Source: Methylotenera sp. (lineage in GTDB: Bacteria > Pseudomonadota > Gammaproteobacteria > Burkholderiales > Methylophilaceae). Taken from it: 9,937 nt of DNA. The position numbers and the translations under genes were made by a program. The first letter of the stretch is position 1; each line of letters begins with the position of its first letter. Below, piece by piece: positions 1-6,700 of this stretch. Location: the NCBI GenBank assembly GCA_013816325.1, contig JACDEP010000043.1, positions 1 to 9,937 of the forward strand, given 5' to 3'. Under the pieces are notes generated by a model. That model was not told where the DNA came from, made no database searches, and was given only the letters and a program-made list of their open reading frames with translations.

Positions 1-1321
1 GTGCTGCATCACGATTGAAGCTTGGGCGCTCACTGCGGCTATCGCTACGTGGACCACGGCTATCACCCCGATTATTGTCGCGGCCAAAACTACCGCCACG
101 GTCATCACGTGGTTTGAAACCACCGCGACCACCAGGTTTATGACCATCACGACGACTGCCCCCAGGGCCATCCATCTTGATCGCACGTTTGGGTTCAAAG
201 CCTTCTACTACAGCGGGCAACATGGTGTTGCCCGTAAATTGCTCAATCTTACGTAGGATATGTCTATCCATGTTTGATGCGAAGGAAATGGCAATGCCTG
301 TGTTACCCGCACGGCCAGTACGGCCGATGCGGTGTACATAGTCTTCGGCAAATTTAGGTAAGTCATAATTGATTACATGGGTAATGCCCTGTATGTCAAT
401 ACCGCGAGCAGCCACATCAGTTGCAACCAATACTTTTACATCGCCATGACGTAATTTAGTCAATGTGCGGTTACGCGCACCTTGTGTCATATCGCCATGC
501 AAAGCTGCAGTTTTGTGACCCGCTGCATATAAGTCCTCAGCCAATACGTCAGCATGACGTTTAGTTGAAGTGAAAATAATGACTTGATTGACTTCTGGTG
601 CAATTAACAAATGCTCAAGCAATTTGTTTTTATGTGTCATGTCATCTACATAGTGCAAACGTTGCTCAATGTTGGCATGTTTTTCACGTTGTGCGGCCAC
701 TTGAATTGTTTTTGGGTTTTTCAGGATTTGTTTGGCGATACGTGCAATGTCACCATCTAACGTTGCAGAGAACAATAGTGTTTGACGTTCAGCGCTTAAT
801 TGGCTGCAGATACGCTCAACATCAGGCAAGAAGCCCATGTCCAGCATGCGGTCAGCTTCATCCAAGATCAACATTTGTAAACGTGATAGATCAATACGAC
901 CACGTTCCATGTGATCCAGTAAACGGCCAGGCGTTGCGACCAGGATATCTAATGGTTGTGACAGTAATTTGTTTTGGAGCGGGTAAGGCATGCCGCCAAC
1001 AATACTGACAGTACGGGCGCGCAAGAACTTGCCGTATTTACGTGCAGCTTCGTTTACTTGGGCAGCCAATTCACGTGTAGGGGTTAACACCAGAATACGT
1101 GGGCCACGGCTTTTAGATTCGTGCGGCGTTGCAAGTAGATTCAATGCTGGCAGCATGAATGCTGCGGTTTTACCTGTGCCGGTTTGGGCAGACGCCATCA
1201 AGTCATGGCCTTCAGTCACAACTGGAATAGCTTGTGATTGGATAGCGGTAGGGGTGGTGTAGCCAGACTCTTCAATAGCACGGAGGATGGCTGGATCTAG
1301 GTTTAACGATTCAAAAGACAA
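1..1321 (-). CDS. rhlE: RhlE-type DEAD-box ATP-dependent RNA helicase (3' end cut by window)
   Basis: Unwinds or remodels RNA duplexes using ATP in the cytoplasm; RhlE-family proteins act in ribosome assembly and RNA turnover. The visible 440 codons carry the full helicase core in order: Q-motif region (residues 3-33, PTAIQ), motif I AQTGTGKT (45-52), PTREL, TPGR, motif II DEAD (154-157), motif III SAT (185-187), ATDVAARGID, and motif VI HRIGRTGR (330-337). From about residue 384 the protein becomes a Gly/Arg/Asp/Ser-rich tail with RGG- and SRG-type repeats, typical of RhlE RNA-binding tails; the stop codon lies beyond base 1. The start chosen is TTG at 1319-1321, because AAAGGGA sits 5 nt upstream and the N-terminus (MSFESLNL) matches where RhlE proteins normally begin. 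In-frame ATGs at 1346-1348 and 1403-1405 would add 9 or 28 unconserved residues and have no good ribosome-binding site. Transcribed divergently from typA. RhlE rather than another DEAD-box paralogue is likely but not certain. Confidence 0.93.
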   Translation of the reverse strand, partial: MSFESLNLDPAILRAIEESGYTTPTAIQSQAIPVVTEGHDLMASAQTGTGKTAAFMLPALNLLATPHESKSRGPRILVLTPTRELAAQVNEAARKYGKFLRARTVSIVGGMPYPLQNKLLSQPLDILVATPGRLLDHMERGRIDLSRLQMLILDEADRMLDMGFLPDVERICSQLSAERQTLLFSATLDGDIARIAKQILKNPKTIQVAAQREKHANIEQRLHYVDDMTHKNKLLEHLLIAPEVNQVIIFTSTKRHADVLAEDLYAAGHKTAALHGDMTQGARNRTLTKLRHGDVKVLVATDVAARGIDIQGITHVINYDLPKFAEDYVHRIGRTGRAGNTGIAISFASNMDRHILRKIEQFTGNTMLPAVVEGFEPKRAIKMDGPGGSRRDGHKPGGRGGFKPRDDRGGSFGRDNNRGDSRGPRSDSRSERPSFNRDAA

Positions 1322-1326
1322 AATAG

Positions 1327-1333
1327 TCCCTTT
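1327..1333 (-). promoter_or_regulatory. Ribosome-binding site that decides the rhlE TTG start
   Basis: On the minus strand AAAGGGA is followed by 5 nt and then TTG TCT TTT GAA. It is the only clear Shine-Dalgarno match near any in-frame rhlE start, which favours the TTG over the upstream ATG codons. Confidence 0.7.
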
Positions 1334-1337
1334 CTGA

Positions 1338-1358
1338 GTTATCACCATAAGCGATAAC
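1338..1358. repeat. Inverted repeat overlapping the P2 -10 (possible operator)
   Basis: GTTATC (1338-1343) and GATAAC (1353-1358) form perfect 6-bp arms around a 9-bp centre. The element covers the P2 -10 hexamer and the expected transcription start. It could be a repressor site or a small hairpin in the leader made from the distal promoter. Short A/T-rich inverted repeats also arise by chance, so function is inferred from position only. Confidence 0.35.
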
Positions 1359-1371
1359 AATATTAAGTCAA
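1344..1371 (-). promoter_or_regulatory. Putative gene-proximal sigma70 promoter (P2) for rhlE
   Basis: The minus strand shows a -35 TTGACT (1366-1371; 5 of 6 consensus), a 16-bp spacer and a -10 TATGGT (1344-1349; 4 of 6). Transcription would begin near 1337, giving a leader of about 15 nt that still contains the AAAGGGA ribosome-binding site. A transcript from here could not use the upstream ATG codons, which agrees with the TTG start. The -10 is weak, so this is moderate evidence only. Confidence 0.45.
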
Positions 1372-1521
1372 CAAAAAGGGCGCTAAGCAAATACGGGCAT
1401 ATCATTTGAACATAAGCCAATAGGCATATGGACACAAGCAATATAAACGCGAGAGAATATTTGTTTAATTAAACTTTGATTAAGCTAACTGAAATAGCCA
1501 ATTAAACGGGTTAATATTATC

Positions 1522-1557
1522 TTTACTAGCGCACGGGCACAGCCGCTAACCAGTAAA
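1522..1557 (-). other. Predicted RNA hairpin within the rhlE leader
   Basis: On the minus strand TTTACT (1552-1557) pairs with AGTAAA (1522-1527). Inside this AGCG pairs with CGCT, across a short one-sided bulge and a loop that includes TGCCCG. There are about ten base pairs in all, in an otherwise A/T-rich stretch. No U-run follows, so it does not look like an intrinsic terminator. It may be a stable leader or small-RNA element. Confidence 0.35.
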
Positions 1558-1580
1558 AATCAATATTACGATTTCTTGAT

Positions 1581-1666
1581 AGTTGCTTCAAAATTTCACG
1601 AGCAACAGTAGGGTCAGGGCAATGATTCAAGCAACTTTTATACAAACTCTATAAATAACAAGTTGC
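1581..1666 (-). promoter_or_regulatory. Attenuator-like set of four alternating GCAAC/GTTGC segments
   Basis: In the minus-strand RNA the order is A (GCAACTT, 1660-1666), B (AAGTTGCTT, 1629-1637), C (GTTGCT, 1601-1606) and D (AGCAACT, 1581-1587). A and B pair over 7 bp and C and D over 6 bp. B and D can instead pair over 8 bp (1629-1636 with 1581-1588), then one mismatch, then two more pairs. The A-B plus C-D fold and the B-D fold exclude each other, the logic of attenuators and riboswitch-like leaders. The pairings are read directly from the sequence; switching is inference. Confidence 0.4.
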
Positions 1667-1679
1667 GAATGAAGCGCGC

Positions 1680-1707
1680 AGTATAACCATTTAAATGAGA
1701 ATGTCAA
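1680..1707 (-). promoter_or_regulatory. Strong sigma70 promoter (P1) firing toward rhlE, GC-rich discriminator
   Basis: The minus strand has a perfect -35 TTGACA (1702-1707), a 16-bp spacer and a -10 TATACT (1680-1685; 5 of 6). Directly after the -10 comes the discriminator GCGCGC (1674-1679). A/T-rich DNA lies upstream of the -35, as in UP elements. GC-rich discriminators are typical of rRNA, tRNA and translation-factor promoters under ppGpp control. It is the best promoter match in the window and is placed to make the ~350-nt leader before rhlE or a stable small RNA. Confidence 0.65.
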
Positions 1708-1746
1708 ATTAAAACTATGGATGCGAAATTAATTACTTGTTTAATG

Positions 1747-1755
1747 TGTTAAAAT
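1747..1755 (+). promoter_or_regulatory. Putative extended -10 promoter for typA
   Basis: TG, one base and TAAAAT (hexamer 1750-1755, 5 of 6 matches to TATAAT) form an extended -10 element. No convincing -35 lies 16-18 bp upstream, which extended -10 promoters can tolerate. Transcription would begin near 1762, leaving a leader of about 26 nt before the typA ATG. A clear Shine-Dalgarno is not visible in that leader. Confidence 0.45.
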
Positions 1756-1787
1756 CGCCGCCTTTCCAATGAACTGGCTTTAACAAT

Positions 1788-3605
1788 ATGACCAAAGTGT
1801 CTCGCAATCTAAGAAACATCGCAATTATCGCCCACGTTGACCATGGTAAAACCACTATGGTAGACAAGCTTTTACAACAGTCTGGTACTTTCGCTGCCTA
1901 CCAAGCCGTGACAGAGCGCGTGATGGATTCCAATGACTTGGAAAAAGAACGCGGCATTACTATTCTGGCTAAAAATACTTCGGTGATCTATGAAGGTACA
2001 AAAATCAATATCGTGGATACTCCGGGCCATGCGGACTTTGGTGGCGAAGTAGAGCGCGTATTGGGCATGGTGGATGGCGTTGTATTGTTGGTTGATGCTG
2101 TTGAGGGCCCGATGCCGCAAACGCGTTTTGTGACCAAAAAAGCATTGGCACTAGGTTTAAAACCTATCGTCGTAATCAATAAAGTAGACCGTCCAGGTGC
2201 ACGTACTGATTGGGTGATTAACCATACATTCGATTTGTTTGCCAATTTAGGTGCGACAGATGAGCAGTTAGACTTCCCGGTAGTATATGCATCTGCATTA
2301 AATGGCTATGCCATGTTGGATATGAAAGATACTTCTGACAACATGCGCGCACTGTTTGAAACAATCTTGAAGCATGTAGCACCCCCAGCGGGTGACAGCA
2401 ATGCGCCTTTGCAAATGCAAATCTCAGCCCTTGATTATTCAACTTATACGGGTCGCCTGGGTGTTGGCCGTGTAGTGAATGGCCGCATCAAAACTGGCCA
2501 AGCCGTTGCTGTGATGAATGGCAATAAACAAGTGGGTCAAGGCAAAATTAATCAAGTTTTAGGCTTTGTAGGTTTAGAGCGTGTGCCGGTTGAAGAAGCT
2601 GAAGCGGGCGACATTATTATTATTTCAGGTATAGATAACATTGGTATCGGTTTCACCATTGCAGATCGTGAAAATCCAGTGGGTTTGGAAGTGATGGGCG
2701 TAGATGAGCCTACATTGACGATGGACTTTATGGTCAACTCATCACCTTTAGCCGGTACAGAAGGCAAGTTCATCACTTCTCGCCAAATTCGTGATCGTTT
2801 AACTAAAGAGTTATTGGTCAACGTGGCATTACGTGTAGAAGAAACGGAAGACACTGATGTATTTCGTGTGTCTGGCCGTGGTGAGTTACATTTGACTATT
2901 CTTTTGGAAAATATGCGCCGCGAAGGTTTTGAGTTGGCTGTTGGTAAGCCAAAAGTGGTGTATCGTGAGATCAATGGCGTGAAGTGTGAGCCATACGAAA
3001 TTCTGACTGTAGACCTTGAAGATGACAATCAAGGCGTGGTGATGGAGGAGTTAGGTCGTCGTCGTGGTGAAATGCAAAATATGGAGTCTGATGGTAATGG
3101 TCGTACACGTTTAGAGTATAAAATTCCCGCCCGTGGCCTGATTGGTTTCCAAGGGGAATTCCTAACCATGACACGCGGTACCGGCTTGATGGCCCATATT
3201 TTTGATGAATATGCACCAATCAAACCAGATATGCCGGGTCGCCGTAACGGTGTGTTGATTTCTGCCGAACATGGTGAAGCGGTTGCTTACGCACTATGGA
3301 AATTACAGGATCGCGGCAAAATGTTTGCGGTGCCGGGTGATAAACTTTATGAAGGCATGGTCATTGGTATTCACAGCCGTGATAACGATTTGATTGTGAA
3401 CCCTATCAAAGGTAAACAATTGACTAACGTACGTTCTTCAGGTACTGATGAAGCAGTGCGCTTAATCACTCCAATCGCATTATCATTAGAGTCAGCGGTT
3501 GAGTTTATCGATGATGATGAGTTGGTGGAAATTACGCCTAAAACCATTCGTATCCGTAAGCGTTACCTGCTAGAGCACGAACGTAAACGTTCTTTGAAAG
3601 AATAA
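1788..3605 (+). CDS. typA: Ribosome-dependent translational GTPase TypA/BipA
   Basis: Complete 605-residue member of the EF-G-like GTPase family that binds the ribosomal A-site region and aids 50S assembly, especially at low temperature or under stress. All GTPase motifs are present: G1 HVDHGKTT (16-23), G2 RGIT (55-58), G3 DTPGH (77-81), G4 NKVD (131-134) and G5 SAL (169-171). A domain II beta-barrel follows at roughly 205-300, then EF-G-like domains III and V, then the BipA-specific C-terminal domain with its conserved loop KGKQLTNVRSSGTDEA from residue 541. Length matches the family (about 605). The ATG at 1788 puts the RNIAIIAHVDHGKTT block at its usual distance from the N-terminus. No strong Shine-Dalgarno precedes it, so initiation may rely on a short A/U-rich leader. 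Divergent from rhlE; ends 3 bp before the bidirectional terminator, apparently as a single-gene unit. Confidence 0.98.
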   Translation: MTKVSRNLRNIAIIAHVDHGKTTMVDKLLQQSGTFAAYQAVTERVMDSNDLEKERGITILAKNTSVIYEGTKINIVDTPGHADFGGEVERVLGMVDGVVLLVDAVEGPMPQTRFVTKKALALGLKPIVVINKVDRPGARTDWVINHTFDLFANLGATDEQLDFPVVYASALNGYAMLDMKDTSDNMRALFETILKHVAPPAGDSNAPLQMQISALDYSTYTGRLGVGRVVNGRIKTGQAVAVMNGNKQVGQGKINQVLGFVGLERVPVEEAEAGDIIIISGIDNIGIGFTIADRENPVGLEVMGVDEPTLTMDFMVNSSPLAGTEGKFITSRQIRDRLTKELLVNVALRVEETEDTDVFRVSGRGELHLTILLENMRREGFELAVGKPKVVYREINGVKCEPYEILTVDLEDDNQGVVMEELGRRRGEMQNMESDGNGRTRLEYKIPARGLIGFQGEFLTMTRGTGLMAHIFDEYAPIKPDMPGRRNGVLISAEHGEAVAYALWKLQDRGKMFAVPGDKLYEGMVIGIHSRDNDLIVNPIKGKQLTNVRSSGTDEAVRLITPIALSLESAVEFIDDDELVEITPKTIRIRKRYLLEHERKRSLKE

Positions 3606-3608
3606 GCC

Positions 3609-3664
3609 AATTGAATCCCAATAAAAAACCCAGCGCAAGCTGGGTTTTTTATTGGGATTCAATT
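3609..3664. terminator. Bidirectional intrinsic terminator with perfect 26-bp arms
   Basis: Positions 3609-3634 and 3639-3664 are exact reverse complements around a 4-nt GCAA loop (a GNRA-type tetraloop). The core is CCCAGC/GCTGGG, flanked by A6 on the left and T6 on the right, so a U-run follows the GC stem on either strand. It lies 3 bp after the typA stop and about 130 nt after the stop of the convergent c-di-GMP gene, serving both units. The outer 14 bp of stem beyond the A/T tracts is longer than termination needs. Confidence 0.93.
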
Positions 3665-3685
3665 ACGTTATAAATCAGTTAGCTG

Positions 3686-3715
3686 GGTAATGAACATATT
3701 GGTAATGCACATAAT
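3686..3715. repeat. 15-bp imperfect tandem repeat, two copies
   Basis: GGTAATGAACATATT (3686-3700) is followed at once by GGTAATGCACATAAT (3701-3715); 13 of 15 positions agree. It lies in the 130-bp spacer between the terminator and the end of the c-di-GMP gene, in that gene's probable 3' untranslated region. I see no gene here. It may be chance duplication or a binding site. Confidence 0.5.
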
Positions 3716-3794
3716 GCTTGATACCAGGACTTAACTCAGCCTTATGCACAGAAATTTCAGAAAAATTTTATCTAGCAAACCCACCCACAGTACC

Positions 3795-6700
3795 TCATGC
3801 AAATACGTTATGGCCTTTGTATTCCATCAGGAATTCCTCTAGTAGTTTTGGTTCTAGCGGTGGACTGGCATAAAAGCCTTGATACATATGGCAGCCGTGC
3901 GATTCCAAAAATGTAAGCTGTGATTCAGTTTCTACCCCTTCAGCGATGACTTTCAGGTTCAGCGTCCTGCCGATGGCGATAATCGTCGCCGTAATAGCCC
4001 TGTCATCCTTATCATCTTCCAGATCCGCTACAAAAGAACGATCGATTTTTAACACATCTAAAGGAAAACGCCTTAAATAAGCCAGTGATGAATAACCGGC
4101 ACCAAAGTCATCTACGGCAAGTGAAATCCCTAACTCTTTAATTTGGTAAAGTTTTTTTATAGATTCCGATTCCCTGCTCATTAAGATGCTTTCGGTCAGT
4201 TCAAGCTCAAGGTTTTGAGCTGGGAAGCCCGTAGTCTTGAGAATATCGCGAACGATTTTACTAATATCGCTATGATAAAGCTGCGTGGCGGAGAGATTGA
4301 CCGCGACTGTAAGGTTGATGCCTTTGTCCAGCCAAATCCTGCCCTGCTGACAGGCTTCCTGGAGAACCCACTCCCCTAGCTTAGTAATGAGCCCCGTTTC
4401 TTCCGCAATACCGATGAATTCATTCGGCATGATCATGCCGATTTTTGGATCAACCCAGCGTGCCAAGGCTTCAACACCCACTATTTCGCCGGAGAATATA
4501 TCCAGTTTAGGCTGGTAATGGAGTCGTAATTCATCGTGATTAATCGCTTCGCGAAGCCTAGCTTCCAATTTAAAGCGTCGTCTAGCTTGGCGCGTAAGGG
4601 TTTCTGAATAATATTTAGCAACCCCTCGACCGGACCCTTTGGCTTGGTATAAAGCCGCATCAGCATGCTTTAATAGCTCTAGTGCATTATCGCCATGATC
4701 GGGGTATAGGCTAATGCCGATGCTAGTGCCTACATATACCTCAGATTGATTGTGCAATAACCAAGGTTCTTCAACAGTAGCGATTATGTTTTCTGCAACT
4801 TTTGCTGCATATTCAGGCTGATTGACATCTTCTAGTAATATCACAAACTCATCACCGCCCAGCCTTGCGATCATGTCATTACCGCGTAATCTTGTTTTTA
4901 ATCTTGTTGCGAGCTGTTGCAACAAGTCATCGCCGGCCAGATGTCCGAAACTATCGTTGATATTTTTAAAGCGATCTAAATCCAGCAATAGTAAAGCAAG
5001 CTGTTTACCATTACGTTTAGCACCTTCAACGGCGTGTGATATATGCGAAATCAGCATCATACGGTTAGGTAGGCCGGTTAGTGCATCATGGTTAGCTAAA
5101 AATGCTAAGCGCTCCTCCGTATTTTTAAGACTGGTGATGTCGGTAAACACACTTACATAATTTGTAATTTTGTTCTTAGCATTTTTTACTGCAGTAATGC
5201 TAAGCATGCCGGGGTGCACTTCGCCATCTTTACGACGATTCCATATCTCACTTTGGAATACACCAGTTTCCTTCAAAGCGGTGTACATATTCGTAAAGTA
5301 GCCTTTATCATGTTTACCTGAATTTAAGATATTTGGATTTTTCCCCATGATTTCTTCTGGGGTATAGCCTTCTAGCAAGCTGAACGCTTTGTTCACCATT
5401 AGTACTTTGGCGTTATGATCGGTCACTAAGATGGACTCGCGGGAGTTATCTAGCACCACGCCAGCCATATAGAGGCTTTCTTGGACAGATTTAAGTTCGG
5501 TAATATCAGTTAATTGGCCTACGAAGCCATTAAAATCGCCTTTGTCGTCATGGCTAGGTTGCGCTTGGCTTTTCACCCATAAAGTTTCATGGTTAGGGTG
5601 TATAAACCGATATTCCATATCAAACGCATTTTTATTTATTAAACTCCTTTGAAAGGTAGCGATAACTGCCTTACTATCCTCAGGATGGATTGATGCAGTA
5701 AAAGTGACGCGGGTTTTAAGTTCATCCTCTGTAGCGGCAGTAATTTTCTGCCAAATCTCGTTGTAATAAATTAAGTGGCCTTTTTTATCGGTCCTGAAGA
5801 TGCCGCCAGGGGAATTGCTGGCTAAGTTATGGAACAACGCTTCACTTTCCGTTAGCGCTTTTTCCGTTTTTTTGCGCTGGTTCTCACTATCTTCAATTTC
5901 CAGGGCAAAGGAAATGTCCGCTGCTAATTCATCTAATAATGAGATTTCTTTATCATTAAATGCCTGTGGCTCATCGGAGAATAGACTGAAATTACCTACG
6001 ACTTTGCCATATTGCGCTATTGGCAACGCAACCATCGAGCGATAGCCGCTTTCGAGCGCACTGGCCACCCAGTGTTCTTCATAATCTGCATGTTCAAGGT
6101 CATTACATATAATGTATTGGCCTTCCGTAATACATTGAATCGCCGGGATACGGTAATCAAAGTTTTGTAGATTATGGTCCAAAGATTCGATAAAACTGGT
6201 TGATAAACCGGCATAAGTAATGCATTTAAGCTGATTTTTATCTTGAGTTAATAGTCCCACCCAGGCAAAGTTAAAGCCGCCTTCTTTTACAGCAATTTTG
6301 CATACTTCATTGAATAGTACTACTGACCCTGGTTTACGGGTAATAAGCTGGTTAGTATTTGTAATCATAGAAAGCAGACGGTTCAGCGTGATGATCTCCC
6401 GGTCTGTTTTCTTGAACTCGGTAATATCGGTATTCGTTCCGCTGATTCGTACTGCTTTGCCGTTTTTATCCCTTAGGATATAACCACGGGTTAGCACCGG
6501 CACATAATGGCCTACTTTATGCCGCAGACGTAGTTCCAGTTCATATAAAGTATTTTTTGTGGCTAATATCTTGCGAAGATACGTCAACGTGCGTTCAATA
6601 TCGTCAGGATGCGTCAGAGTCTGCCAATGAAGCGAGTCATAATTATCCATATTGACATCATAACCAAGCATGGACCACCAACGATCAGAATGGGAGGCCG

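Larger units (their letters stand above)
1322..1673 (-). promoter_or_regulatory. Putative long structured 5' leader (or independent small RNA) upstream of rhlE
   Basis: A near-consensus minus-strand promoter (1680-1707) would start a transcript near 1673, about 350 nt before the rhlE TTG. No tRNA, rRNA or recognisable protein gene fills this stretch, and I see no GC-rich hairpin followed by a U-run that would end the transcript before rhlE. Its 5' third holds alternating complementary segments (1581-1666), followed by a stable hairpin (1522-1557) and a 12-bp palindrome GTTTAATTAAAC (1463-1474). Long leaders are known on some cold-regulated DEAD-box helicase mRNAs, for example E. coli deaD/csdA, so a regulatory leader is reasonable. 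A free small RNA processed or terminated around 1500 is the alternative. I do not recognise a known Rfam-type family. Confidence 0.4.

Noticed and set aside
598..1262. Plus-strand open frames of 136 and 90 codons
   Set aside because: They lie antisense to the rhlE helicase core, whose minus-strand frame carries every DEAD-box motif; their translations resemble no protein.
1650..1655. TATAAA on the plus strand as a typA -10
   Set aside because: The best -35 (TTCAAG, 1626-1631) matches poorly and the leader would be about 130 nt; the extended -10 at 1747-1755 is closer and better.
1526..1673. 6S RNA or tRNA as the product of promoter P1
   Set aside because: No cloverleaf, T-loop GTTCGA-type sequence, CCA end or long terminal 5'-3' stem typical of 6S RNA could be found.
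4822..5160. Plus-strand frame of 112 codons and similar ones inside the c-di-GMP gene (for example 7051-7422)
   Set aside because: They are antisense shadows of GGDEF, PAS and sensor coding sequence, with low-complexity Ser-rich translations and no promoter or RBS seen.
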